From: Pseudomonadota bacterium
GTDB lineage: Bacteria > Pseudomonadota > Alphaproteobacteria > Rhizobiales > Methylopilaceae
DNA length: 64,000 nucleotides
Reading direction: 5' to 3'
Assembly (NCBI GenBank): GCA_023388965.1
Contig: JAEWFF010000004.1
Coordinates: forward strand, 7,501-71,500
The notes beneath the pieces are model-generated. The model was given only the letters and a program-made list of their open reading frames with translations. It was not told where the DNA came from and did no database searches. A program made the translations under genes and the position numbers. Each line of letters starts with the position of its first letter. Position 1 is the stretch's first letter. Below, piece by piece: positions 17,811 through 26,531 of this stretch.

Positions 17811-17826
17811 CGTCTTGTCCCTACGT

Positions 17827-18243
17827 CTATAAAAGATCGATCAGCATCGGGATCAGGGGCTCGTCGGCGGGCGGCATCGGATAGGACCGCATCCGTTTCG
17901 GCGCGACCCAGGCCAGTTCCTGCCCCTCCATCGCGCGCACCGTTCCCCCCCAGCGCCGGCAGATATAGAGCGGCATCAGGAGATGGCGGTGCTCGTAGCC
18001 GTAGCTCGCGAACGACAGCGGCGCGAGGCAATCGGCCTTGACCTCTATTCCCAGTTCCTCCCGCAATTCCCGGATGAGCGTGTCTTCCGGCGTCTCACCC
18101 GCTTCGAGCTTGCCGCCGGGAAACTCCCACAGGCCCGCCAGCGGCTTGCCTTCGGGACGCTGTGCGAGCAGCACGCGGCCATCGGCATCGACAAGCGCAC
18201 AGGCGGCGACCAGCAGAAGCGGCTTGTTCACGGTCTCCATCAT
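17827..18243 (-). CDS. mutT: Nudix hydrolase, MutT-type 8-oxo-dGTP diphosphatase
   Basis: A 138-residue Nudix protein with the full box G-G-K-L-E-A-G-E-T-P...R-E-L-x-E-E-L-G-I. FPGGKLEAGE and the WEFPGGK context are typical of MutT, which removes oxidised dGTP from the nucleotide pool. The start is ATG at 18243; an in-frame TTG 9 bases upstream is less likely. It lies just downstream of argJ in the same direction (57-base gap), an arrangement frequent in alphaproteobacteria. Confidence 0.92.
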   Translation of the reverse strand: MMETVNKPLLLVAACALVDADGRVLLAQRPEGKPLAGLWEFPGGKLEAGETPEDTLIRELREELGIEVKADCLAPLSFASYGYEHRHLLMPLYICRRWGGTVRAMEGQELAWVAPKRMRSYPMPPADEPLIPMLIDLL

Positions 18244-18300
18244 GCGGCCCAATCGTTAACGACTGGATGCGCCGGGCGCGGAAAGCCCGGGCATACCGGC

Positions 18301-19533
18301 TCAGGAGCGATAATCGGCATTGATGGCGATGTATTCGGAGGTCAGATCGCAGGTCCAGACGCGGGCACGGCCGCGCCCGAGGCCGAGATCGACCCGGATC
18401 TCGATCTCCGGTCCCTTCATATAGGCCGAGGTCTTCGCCTCGTCGTAGGACGCATCGCGCTCGCCCTCGACCGCGACGCGGATCGGGCCGAACCAGATCG
18501 CGAGGCGGTCGCGGTCCGCCGGCTCGCCGGCCTTGCCCACCGCCATGACGACGCGGCCCCAATTGGCGTCCTCGCCGGCAATCGCGGTCTTCACCAGCGG
18601 CGAATTGGCAATCGACAGCGCGATCCGGCGCGCCGAGGCCCTGCCCTTCGCACCCTCGACCGTGACGGTGACGAATTTGGTCGCCCCCTCGCCGTCGCGC
18701 GCGACCTGCTGCGCCAGATTTTCAAGCACGCCGCGCAGCGCCTTGCGCAGGGCCGGAACGCGCTTGTCGTCGAGACGCCGGATAACCTTGCCGCCGGCCG
18801 CGCCGGTTGCGAACGCCAGCAGCGTGTCGGAGGTCGAGGTGTCGCCATCCACGGTGACGCAGTTGAAGCTCGTATCCGCCGTCTCGGCCAGAAGCGCCTG
18901 CAGCACTTTGGGCGAGACCGGCGCATCGGTTGCGACGAAGCTCAGCATGGTCGCCATATCGGGCGCGATCATGCCCGCGCCCTTGGCGATACCGCCGATC
19001 GTCACCCGCACGCCGTCGAGATCAAGGCTGGCCGACGCGCCCTTGGGAAAGGTGTCGGTCGTCATGATGGCGCGGGCGGCCTCTTCCCAGTCCTCGGCTC
19101 CCGCCGATTTGGCGAGCCGGGTAAGGACGCCGCGGAATTTGCCCGCATCGAGCGGTTCGCCGATCACGCCCGTCGAGGCGAGGAAGACCTCGTTCTCCGT
19201 GCATTTGGCGGCCTTGGCGGCAAGTTCTGCCGTCAATACCGTCGCCGCGCGTCCCTTCCTGCCGGTGAAGGCATTGGCATTGCCGGAATTGACGACGAGG
19301 GCGCGGGCCTTGCCGGATTTCAGCGCCTTGCGGCACCAGTCCACCGGCGCCGAGGGGCATTTGGATTTCGTAAAGACACCGGCGACCGAGGTGCCCTTGT
19401 CGAAGAGCATCAGGAGAACGTCGGTGCGGCCCTTGTAGCGGATGCCCGCTTCGGCGGTCGCGATGCGCACGCCCGCAATCTCCGGCAGGGCCGGAAACGA
19501 GGCGGGCGCCAGCGGGGAAATCTTGCCCCCCAT
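18301..19533 (-). CDS. argJ: Bifunctional glutamate N-acetyltransferase / ornithine acetyltransferase ArgJ
   Basis: A 410-residue enzyme that recycles the acetyl group in arginine synthesis. The precursor cleaves itself into two chains before the nucleophile Thr195 in G-A-G-M-I-A-P-D-M-A-T-M-L-S-F. Other family marks are NSGNANAFTG near 82–91 and the terminal S-E-Y-I-A-I-N-A-D-Y-R-S. It is 5 bases downstream of the PPIase gene on the same strand, so the two are probably co-transcribed. Confidence 0.97.
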   Translation of the reverse strand: MGGKISPLAPASFPALPEIAGVRIATAEAGIRYKGRTDVLLMLFDKGTSVAGVFTKSKCPSAPVDWCRKALKSGKARALVVNSGNANAFTGRKGRAATVLTAELAAKAAKCTENEVFLASTGVIGEPLDAGKFRGVLTRLAKSAGAEDWEEAARAIMTTDTFPKGASASLDLDGVRVTIGGIAKGAGMIAPDMATMLSFVATDAPVSPKVLQALLAETADTSFNCVTVDGDTSTSDTLLAFATGAAGGKVIRRLDDKRVPALRKALRGVLENLAQQVARDGEGATKFVTVTVEGAKGRASARRIALSIANSPLVKTAIAGEDANWGRVVMAVGKAGEPADRDRLAIWFGPIRVAVEGERDASYDEAKTSAYMKGPEIEIRVDLGLGRGRARVWTCDLTSEYIAINADYRS

Positions 19534-19538
19534 CGGGA

Positions 19539-20414
19539 TTACTTGGCAGGCGGTTCGGCCGCCGGCTCTTCCTTCTTCGGGCCGCCCACGCGCTCAATCT
19601 TGGCCTGATCGAGAAGCTTCTTCACCGCCTCTTCCTGAGCGCGCTTGCGCACGAAATCCTCAATCTGGCTGCGGACCTCGTCGAATTGCGGGATCGGGCG
19701 CTCGCGCTTTTCCTCGACCTTGATGATGTGCCAGCCGAACTGCGATTTGACCGGCGCCGACACCTGGCCGGCGTCGAGCTTGAAGGCCGCGTCGGCGAAT
19801 TCCGGCACCATCTGTTCCTTGGTGAAGAAGCCGAGATCGCCGCCCTCGGCGCCCGAGCCCGGATCGGTCGAGGCTTCCTTGGCGACGGTGGCGAAGTCCT
19901 CGCCCTTCGCGATGCGCTCGGCGACTTTCTTGGCGTCGTCCTCGGTTTCCACAAGGATGTGGCGGGCGCGCACTTCCTGCTCCGGCTTCACGTCCTTGAC
20001 CGTCTCGTCATAGACCTTCTTCAGGGCCTCGTCGGTCACGGCCTCGTCACCGATATTCTCGAGATAGGTCTGCATCAGCGCCTTGTCGCGCAGGAAGGCG
20101 AGCTTGTCCTGGAAGTCCTGGCTGTCGGGCAGCTTCTTTTCCTTCGCGGCCTGGGCGACGAGCTTCACATTGATGAGGAAGCCGATGAGCTGCTCGCGCT
20201 TCTGCTCGTCGATGGCCGCGCCGGGGGCGAGTTCATCGAGAGCGAGCTGGACTTCGCGCTCCGTCAGGCTCTCGCCATTGACGGTGGCGACGACGGTCGA
20301 CGGATCGACGGGCGCGGGAGTCTGTGCGAAAACCGGCCCCGCCGCCGACAGGAAACCGGCCGCCAGGGAAACTCGAAAAAGGCGGCCGAACCCGCCGAAA
20401 AGAACCGTCGACAT
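19539..20414 (-). CDS. Parvulin-type peptidyl-prolyl cis-trans isomerase (periplasmic)
   Basis: A 291-residue exported foldase with a signal peptide ending near FAQ (residue ~31), a SurA-N-like helical part (about 40–140) and a PpiC domain (about 145–240). The latter carries R-A-R-H-I-L-V, G-G-D-L-G-F-F and F-G-W-H-I-I-K-V. It probably assists folding of exported proteins in the periplasm. The start is ATG 20414; an upstream extension has no signal-peptide logic. It sits divergent from secA, a recurrent alphaproteobacterial pairing linking foldase and translocase. Confidence 0.93.
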   Translation of the reverse strand: MSTVLFGGFGRLFRVSLAAGFLSAAGPVFAQTPAPVDPSTVVATVNGESLTEREVQLALDELAPGAAIDEQKREQLIGFLINVKLVAQAAKEKKLPDSQDFQDKLAFLRDKALMQTYLENIGDEAVTDEALKKVYDETVKDVKPEQEVRARHILVETEDDAKKVAERIAKGEDFATVAKEASTDPGSGAEGGDLGFFTKEQMVPEFADAAFKLDAGQVSAPVKSQFGWHIIKVEEKRERPIPQFDEVRSQIEDFVRKRAQEEAVKKLLDQAKIERVGGPKKEEPAAEPPAK

Positions 20415-20480
20415 AGAGACACATACCTCGTGCGGCGGCACCCGGCCGCGGACGGCGGACACTGGCCTAAAGGGGTCGCA

Positions 20481-20509
20481 TTGACAACCCTCAGACCCAT
20501 TCCTAATTG
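20481..20509 (+). promoter_or_regulatory. Predicted sigma-70-type promoter of secA
   Basis: TTGACA at 20481–20486, a 17-base spacer and TAATTG at 20504–20509, about 120 bases before the secA ATG. The -35 is a consensus match and the spacing is ideal. Confidence 0.6.
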
Positions 20510-20632
20510 TCCCCCGTCGCCCTTCGGGGACGCCGGCTTGGGGGAGTTAACCTTCCCTTTTCTCTCCGCGGTCAGGAAGCCTTTTTCCGGCGCATCCTCC
20601 CTCGCCGGTCCGCACCTGTTCACGAGGCTTTG

Positions 20633-23425
20633 ATGCTTGGCGCTCTCACGAAACTGTTCGGCTCCGCTAACGACCGCCGGGTCAAAACCCAGCGGCCACG
20701 CGTCGCCCAGATCAATGCGCTGGAAGCCGAGCTGGAAAAGCTCTCCGACGACGAACTGAGAGCGCGCACTGACGAATTCCGCAAGAAAATCGCCGACGGG
20801 GCATCGCTGGACGATCTTCTGGTCCCGGCCTTCGCCACGGTCCGCGAGGCCGCCAAGCGCGTGCTCGGCCTGCGCCCCTTCGACGTCCAGCTCATCGGCG
20901 GCATGGTGCTGCATGAGGGCGGCATCTCCGAGATGAAGACCGGCGAGGGCAAGACGCTCGTCGCCACCCTGCCCGTCTACCTCAATGCCCTGACCGGCAA
21001 GGGCGTCCACGTCGTCACGGTCAACGATTACCTCGCCAGCCGCGACGCCGAATGGATGGGACGGATCTACAACTTCCTCGGCCTGACGACCGGCGTCATT
21101 ATCCACGGTCTCGACGACGAGCAGCGCGGCGCGGCCTATGCCTGCGACGTCACCTACGCGACCAATAACGAGCTGGGCTTCGACTATCTGCGCGACAACA
21201 TGAAATATGACGTCGGGCAGATGGTGCAGCGCGGGCACAACTTCGCCATCGTCGACGAAGTCGACTCCATCCTGGTCGACGAGGCGCGCACGCCGCTCAT
21301 CATTTCCGGCCCGCTGGAAGACCGCTCCGAACTCTACACCACGCTCGATACCTTCATTCCGAAGCTCTCGGCCGAACATTTCGAGCTGGACGAGAAGCAG
21401 CGCGCGGTTTCGCTGACGGAGGCCGGCAACGAATATCTCGAACAGCTTCTGAAGGACGCCAAGCTGCTCAAGGGCGAAAGTCTGTACGACACCGAGAACG
21501 TCTCGATCGTGCATCACGTGAACCAGGCGCTGCGCGCCCACAAGATGTTCACGCGCGACAAGGACTACATCGTCCACAATGGCGAGATCGTCATCATCGA
21601 CGAATTCACCGGCCGCATGATGCCCGGCCGCCGCTATTCGGAAGGCCTGCATCAGGCGCTGGAAGCCAAGGAGCACGTGGCGATCCAGCCCGAGAACCAG
21701 ACGCTCGCCTCCATCACCTTCCAGAACTACTTCCGCATGTACGAAAAGCTGGCCGGCATGACCGGCACGGCGCTGACGGAAGCCGACGAATTCGCCGACA
21801 TCTACGGCCTCGAAGTCATCGAAATCCCGACCAATCTGCCGGTTGCCCGCGCCGACGAGGACGACGAGGTCTACCGCACGATGGAGGAGAAATACCGCGC
21901 CGTCGTCGCCGAGATCGGGCGCGCGCATGAGCGCATGCAGCCGGTTCTCGTCGGTACGGCCTCCATCGAAAAGTCCGAATATCTCGCCGAGCTTCTGAAG
22001 AAGGCCGGCTTCACGCAGAGCGATTTCACCGATCCGGCGGCCATCGAGAAGCTGTACGCTTCGGCGCGGACGAAGAAGCCGTCGCGCCAGTTCGCGGTAC
22101 TGAATGCGCGCTTCCACGAGCAGGAAGCCTTCATCGTCGCGCAGGCGGGCGTGCCGGGCGCGATCACGATCGCGACGAACATGGCCGGCCGCGGCACCGA
22201 CATCAAACTCGGCGGCAATCCCGATATGCGCATCGAGCGCGAGGCCGCAGGCCTCGAGGGCGAGGCGCGCGACAGGAAGATCGCGGAAATCCGGCAGGAA
22301 ACCGCCGAATTCCGCGACATCGTGCTCGCTTCGGGCGCAACCCTGACCGACGAAAAGGGACACACCGTCGAAACGCCGGGCGGGCTCTACATCATGGGCA
22401 CCGAGCGCCACGAAAGCCGCCGCATCGACAACCAGCTGCGCGGCCGTTCCGGCCGTCAGGGCGACCCCGGCCGCTCGAAATTCTTCCTGTCCATACAGGA
22501 CGACCTGATGCGCATCTTCGGCTCCGACCGCATGGACGGGATGCTGCAGAAGCTCGGCCTGAAGGAAGACGAAGCGATCATCCATCCCTGGATCAACAAG
22601 GCGGTCGAGCGCTCGCAGAGGAAGGTCGAGGCGCGCAACTTCGACATCCGCAAGAACCTGCTCAAATTCGACGACGTGATGAACGATCAGCGCAAGGTGA
22701 TCTTCGAACAGCGCCGCGAACTGATCGAGGAGACCGATCTCGCCACCACCGTTCATGACATGCGTCATGACGTGATCGACGAGATCGTCACCGCGCGCAT
22801 TCCCGAAAACGCCTATCCGGAGCAGTGGGACACCGAGGGCCTGACGCAGGATGCGCTCGATTATCTCAACCTGCCGCTCCCCATTGCGGACTGGGCCAAG
22901 GAAGAAGGCATCGCGGACGAGGAAATCCGCGAGCGCATCAAGGCCGCCAGCGACGAGATGACGGCCGCGAAGACCGAGCGCTTCACGCCCGACGTCATGC
23001 GCCATATCGAGCGCGCGGTCGTGCTGCAGACGCTCGACAGCCTGTGGCGCGAACATCTGGCCACGCTCGATCATCTGCGTCAGGTGATCGGCCTGCGCGG
23101 CTATGGCCAGCGCGATCCGCTCAACGAATACAAGACCGAGGCGTTCGACCTGTTCCAGGCCCTGCTCGGGCGCCTGCGCCAGCTCGTGACCGGCCAGATC
23201 GCGCGCGTCGAACTCGTCCAGGCCGATCCCGGCGTGCCGGAACTGCCGGAGATGGAGGCGAGCCACATCGATCCCTTCACCGGGATGGAGGAGATCGAAA
23301 CCGCCGGCCCGCCTCCGGGCGTCAATCCGAACGATCCGTCAAGCTGGGGCAAGGTGGCGCGCAACGCCGACTGCCCGTGCGGCTCGGGCAAGAAATACAA
23401 GCACTGCCACGGCAGATTCGCCTGA
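20633..23425 (+). CDS. secA: Preprotein translocase ATPase SecA
   Basis: A 930-residue motor that pushes preproteins through SecYEG. NBD1 carries Walker A M-K-T-G-E-G-K-T near 100 and DEVDSILVDEAR near 210. The preprotein cross-linking, scaffold and wing domains follow, and the protein ends with the zinc-binding C-P-C-G-S-G-K-K-Y-K-H-C-H tail that contacts SecB. The start was set at MLGALTKLFGS; upstream in-frame codons lie in the promoter region. Length is normal for alphaproteobacteria. Confidence 0.98.
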   Translation: MLGALTKLFGSANDRRVKTQRPRVAQINALEAELEKLSDDELRARTDEFRKKIADGASLDDLLVPAFATVREAAKRVLGLRPFDVQLIGGMVLHEGGISEMKTGEGKTLVATLPVYLNALTGKGVHVVTVNDYLASRDAEWMGRIYNFLGLTTGVIIHGLDDEQRGAAYACDVTYATNNELGFDYLRDNMKYDVGQMVQRGHNFAIVDEVDSILVDEARTPLIISGPLEDRSELYTTLDTFIPKLSAEHFELDEKQRAVSLTEAGNEYLEQLLKDAKLLKGESLYDTENVSIVHHVNQALRAHKMFTRDKDYIVHNGEIVIIDEFTGRMMPGRRYSEGLHQALEAKEHVAIQPENQTLASITFQNYFRMYEKLAGMTGTALTEADEFADIYGLEVIEIPTNLPVARADEDDEVYRTMEEKYRAVVAEIGRAHERMQPVLVGTASIEKSEYLAELLKKAGFTQSDFTDPAAIEKLYASARTKKPSRQFAVLNARFHEQEAFIVAQAGVPGAITIATNMAGRGTDIKLGGNPDMRIEREAAGLEGEARDRKIAEIRQETAEFRDIVLASGATLTDEKGHTVETPGGLYIMGTERHESRRIDNQLRGRSGRQGDPGRSKFFLSIQDDLMRIFGSDRMDGMLQKLGLKEDEAIIHPWINKAVERSQRKVEARNFDIRKNLLKFDDVMNDQRKVIFEQRRELIEETDLATTVHDMRHDVIDEIVTARIPENAYPEQWDTEGLTQDALDYLNLPLPIADWAKEEGIADEEIRERIKAASDEMTAAKTERFTPDVMRHIERAVVLQTLDSLWREHLATLDHLRQVIGLRGYGQRDPLNEYKTEAFDLFQALLGRLRQLVTGQIARVELVQADPGVPELPEMEASHIDPFTGMEEIETAGPPPGVNPNDPSSWGKVARNADCPCGSGKKYKHCHGRFA

Positions 23426-23429
23426 TTAT

Positions 23430-23486
23430 CCCCTCTCCCGTTCACGGGAGAGGGCCGAGTCGGCGGAGCCGACCGGGGTGAGGGGA
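23430..23486. repeat. REP-like palindromic repeat
   Basis: CCCCTCTCCCGTTCACGGGAGAGGG followed by a GTCGGC/GCCGAC hairpin and GGGGTGAGGGG. It is nearly identical to the element at 16531–16590 and lies just after the secA stop codon. Confidence 0.75.
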
Positions 23487-23616
23487 AGCGGGCGGGTTCG
23501 GAGTTTGCGGCCCGAGCTTCGAGACGGGCGCCGATTTCGGATAGCGTCGCACGATAGCCATCGCTTCTATATGCTGGACCCAAGCATGGGGAGAAACGGA
23601 TGGCGAAGAACGCGAT

Positions 23617-23796
23617 TTGAACCGAAACAACCAGCGCCTGTTGGTCAAAACCAAGTTCAAAGGCACCGATCATCTTCAATATATTTGGGCGCTCCAATGT
23701 GAGCGTGAAGGCTGTGGCCACGTTTATGGTGCTAACGGCTCCGACTTCCATCAACGCCGCTGTCCGAAATGCGACGGTGGGGCACCGGGGATTTAG
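23617..23796 (+). CDS. Small zinc-ribbon-type protein
   Basis: A 59-residue reading frame with a TTG start: residues LNRNNQRLLVKTKFKGTDHL, then Q-Y-I-W-A-L-Q-C-E-R-E-G-C-G, G-A-N-G-S-D-F-H-Q-R-R and C-P-K-C-D-G-G-A-P-G-I. The cysteine pairs (CX4C and CX2C) and the Y-G-A-N-G-S-D...R-x-C-P-x-C-x-G-G-x-P-G pattern match a widespread family of short uncharacterised zinc-binding proteins. Codon use is more AT-rich than its neighbours, suggesting transfer. An ATG at 23600 with a strong GGGGAGA site opens a different frame that ends after six codons, so the original start may have been shifted by an indel. Confidence 0.65.
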   Translation: MNRNNQRLLVKTKFKGTDHLQYIWALQCEREGCGHVYGANGSDFHQRRCPKCDGGAPGI

Positions 23797-23825
23797 CCAT
23801 GCCCAGAGCCCGATAGGCGGGAACC

Positions 23826-23874
23826 ATCCTTCGACACGCGCACTCCGTGCGCGGCTCAGGATGAGGAAACGGAC
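23826..23874. repeat. REP-like palindromic repeat (second family)
   Basis: ATCCTTCGACACGCGC followed by GCGCGGCTCAGGATGAGG, an inverted counterpart of the 1244–1285 element. It sits between the zinc-ribbon gene and the convergent L,D-transpeptidase. Confidence 0.65.
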
Positions 23875-23880
23875 CCGTAA

Positions 23881-25350
23881 CTACCGGAAGCTGCCGCCCT
23901 GCATGATGGTCGCGCCGATCGCATCCTGCGGGATCGGCGGCAGATTGGGGCCGGAATCGACATCGGCGGCGGCCGGCACGGATGCGCGCTGTTCCACCAC
24001 CGGCTGCGGACGCGGCGCCGGGGCCGGCGCGGGAGACGCAGCAGCCGGAGCGGCGGCGGATTGCGGCGCCGGAGCGGGCTGCGGAGCCGCGGGCTTTGCC
24101 TCATCGGCCTTGCTGAACCAGCGCTTGTAGAACGGCGATTTCTCCGGCGCGGGCATGGAAGCTGCAACCGGCCTGTTCACCGACGGCGCCTGATCGGCGC
24201 GCGCAGTGCGCGCGGGCGGCGTCGCCTCGGTGGCGGCGGTCCGCGGCGTTTCGGCCGGCGCGGCATCGTCCCCGCGCAGCCATGAGAACATGCCGCCCGA
24301 TTTCGGCTGGGCCGAGGCGTAGGGCGACGGCGCAGGCACCGGTACGCTGCTGTCGGAACCGGCAAGAGCCAGAGCGACCGATCCGGTCTGCGGCGGCTCG
24401 CTGGCCTTCGCCGTCATCACGGGCGCGGGGTCCGGCTTCTTGATCGGGTCGGACAGCGTACGGCGCAGACGGCCGTTCTGCGGCGTATAGGCCAGCGCCG
24501 TCTCAAGGCCGCCGGAAACGAGCGTATTGAACTTCTCGTCGTCGGTACGCTTCTTGGCGGCCATCGCCATCGCGACCGAGGGATGAATTTCATATTCCGG
24601 GCACGGCGCGGACGGATTGAAACTGCCGTTCTTCGGCGTCGCGTCGAACACATAACGCCGGTCGCAGACATTCACCTTCGGCTCGAGCTTCGTCAGCTCG
24701 AAATGGTCCGCGCCTTCCTTCAGGTTCTTCCAGAAGGCGAAATTATTGTCGTTACGGCGGCGGGCCATGTTTTCCGCCGTCATGCGGAACGGAAGCGCCT
24801 GGACCTGGAAGGACGGCTGCCCGGCGTGAAGCGCCTCGCGCACCACCGCATAGAGTTCGGCGATCTGCTCGTCCGTCATCGCATAGCAGCCCTTGGACAG
24901 GCAGTCGCCATGCACCATCAGATGCGCGCCGGTGCGGCCGTGAGAGCGGTCGAACGCGTTCGGATAGCCGAGATTGAACGAGAGATAATATTGCGAATTG
25001 GGATTCAGCTGTGCCGGCGAGACCGAATAGAAGCCCTCCGGCGACTGGCCGTCGCCTTCGACCTTCTTCGGGCCGAGCGTGCCGGAAAAGCGGCAGATCT
25101 CGTAGGTCTTCAGAAGCGCGTAGCGGCCGCTCCTGTCCTTCTTCCAGAGTTCGAGCTCGCTGTCTTCCTTGTAGATACGGATGAGGACGGGGTCGCGCCG
25201 CGTCATGCCCTTCTTTTCCATCAGGGCGAGCGTCTTAGCCGGAATGGGGCGAATGGCCTTGGTGTTGGACATGCGGTCGGCCGTGTTGCAGCCGCCGAGA
25301 AGCAGCGCCGCGCCGATCACACCGATTGCAGTCAAGGAACGAATTGTCAT
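23881..25350 (-). CDS. L,D-transpeptidase (YkuD-fold) family lipoprotein
   Basis: A 489-residue protein with a lipobox ending LLLGGC (Cys21), so probably an outer- or inner-membrane lipoprotein. The catalytic YkuD-type segment is H147-G...S152-K-G-C155, with C155 as the nucleophile. The domain spans about 50–210. These enzymes make or cleave 3–3 peptidoglycan cross-links or attach lipoproteins; this branch resembles YafK-like proteins. The C-terminal ~180 residues are a disordered Ala/Pro-rich tail. The start is ATG 25350, just before the signal peptide. Confidence 0.88.
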   Translation of the reverse strand: MTIRSLTAIGVIGAALLLGGCNTADRMSNTKAIRPIPAKTLALMEKKGMTRRDPVLIRIYKEDSELELWKKDRSGRYALLKTYEICRFSGTLGPKKVEGDGQSPEGFYSVSPAQLNPNSQYYLSFNLGYPNAFDRSHGRTGAHLMVHGDCLSKGCYAMTDEQIAELYAVVREALHAGQPSFQVQALPFRMTAENMARRRNDNNFAFWKNLKEGADHFELTKLEPKVNVCDRRYVFDATPKNGSFNPSAPCPEYEIHPSVAMAMAAKKRTDDEKFNTLVSGGLETALAYTPQNGRLRRTLSDPIKKPDPAPVMTAKASEPPQTGSVALALAGSDSSVPVPAPSPYASAQPKSGGMFSWLRGDDAAPAETPRTAATEATPPARTARADQAPSVNRPVAASMPAPEKSPFYKRWFSKADEAKPAAPQPAPAPQSAAAPAAASPAPAPAPRPQPVVEQRASVPAAADVDSGPNLPPIPQDAIGATIMQGGSFR

Positions 25351-25481
25351 GGGTCCCCGGAATCCCTCTTGGGCCACGAAATCGCAGCCTCCCCCCAGAC
25401 CCGGAAAGGTTTATCCCCCCGGCGGGGTTACTGCAATCCTAATGCCGACAATGCGACCAGGTATGGTTGAGAAACAGTAAG

Positions 25482-26441
25482 TTAAGCAGGGATATGGCGG
25501 CCGATGGCGAGGAATTTCCCGCGCCGGTGCTTTTTCACCGCATCGCGGTCCATTCCGGCCATCTCTTTCAGGGCATCCGCGATCGTGTCGCCAACCGCCG
25601 CCATGACCGCTTCGCGGTCGCGATGGGCGCCGCCGACCGGCTCGGGAATGATGCCGTCGATGATGCCGAGTCGAAGCAGGTCCTGCGCCGTAATCTTGAG
25701 ATTGGCGGCGGCATCCGAGGCCCGCGCCGAATCGCGCCACAGGATCGAGGCCGCGCCTTCGGGCGAAATAACGCTGTAGACTGAATGCTCAAGCATCTGG
25801 ACATTGTTGGCCGTGGCAATCGCGATGGCCCCGCCCGATCCGCCTTCGCCGATGATGACGGCGACATTGGGCACGCCGAGATTGAGGCAGGCCTCGGTCG
25901 AGCGGGCTATGGCTTCGGCCTGACCGCGCTCCTCGGCATCGATGCCCGGATAGGCGCCGGCCGTATCGACCAGCGCGACGATCGGCACGTCAAAACGGTC
26001 GGCCATTTCCATCAGCCGCACGGCCTTGCGGTAGCCTTCCGGGCGCGCCATGCCGAAATTGTGCTTGAGGCGGCTTTCGGTGTCCGAGCCGCGCTCCTGG
26101 CCGAGAACCATGACGCTCTCGCCGCGGAACCGGGCGAAACCGCCGACAATGGCGGCATCGTCGGCAAATTTGCGGTCGCCGGCGAGTTCGGTGAAGTCCT
26201 CGAACAAAGCCGCCGCGTAATCGCCGAAATGCGGCCGCTGCGGATGGCGCGCGACCTGCGTCTTCTGCCAGGGCGTCAGCTTGGTGTAGAGGTCCGCGAG
26301 CGCCTCGTCGGCCTTGGTGCGCAGGCGACCGACCTCTTCCTCGACATCGACGCCGTCGCTCCCGGTGCCGAGAGCCTGAAGCTCGTCGACCTTGGCTTCC
26401 AGTTCGGCGACGTGTTTTTCGAAGTCGAGATAGCTGCGCAT
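25482..26441 (-). CDS. accA: Acetyl-CoA carboxylase carboxyltransferase subunit alpha
   Basis: A 319-residue subunit (E. coli 319) that with AccD transfers carboxyl from biotin to acetyl-CoA, the first committed step of fatty-acid synthesis. Landmarks are M-R-S-Y-L-D-F-E-K at the start, R-P-H-F-G-D-Y near 90, G-M-A-R-P-E-G-Y-R-K-A and I-G-E-G-G-S-G-G-A. It is transcribed in the same direction as the upstream xerD, a frequent rhizobial neighbour, with a 90-base gap. Confidence 0.97.
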   Translation of the reverse strand: MRSYLDFEKHVAELEAKVDELQALGTGSDGVDVEEEVGRLRTKADEALADLYTKLTPWQKTQVARHPQRPHFGDYAAALFEDFTELAGDRKFADDAAIVGGFARFRGESVMVLGQERGSDTESRLKHNFGMARPEGYRKAVRLMEMADRFDVPIVALVDTAGAYPGIDAEERGQAEAIARSTEACLNLGVPNVAVIIGEGGSGGAIAIATANNVQMLEHSVYSVISPEGAASILWRDSARASDAAANLKITAQDLLRLGIIDGIIPEPVGGAHRDREAVMAAVGDTIADALKEMAGMDRDAVKKHRRGKFLAIGRHIPA

Positions 26442-26531
26442 GGGGCCCCTGAATTTGGGCCCTGGGCCCGTGATGGCGGCTTGGCCCGCCGAGCGGCGGG
26501 AAACTGATGATACGCCGACGCTAAGTCAAGG

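Noticed and set aside
20264..23266. 1000-codon open frame antisense to secA and the PPIase gene
   Set aside because: It has no domain logic, and the opposite strand carries highly conserved SecA.
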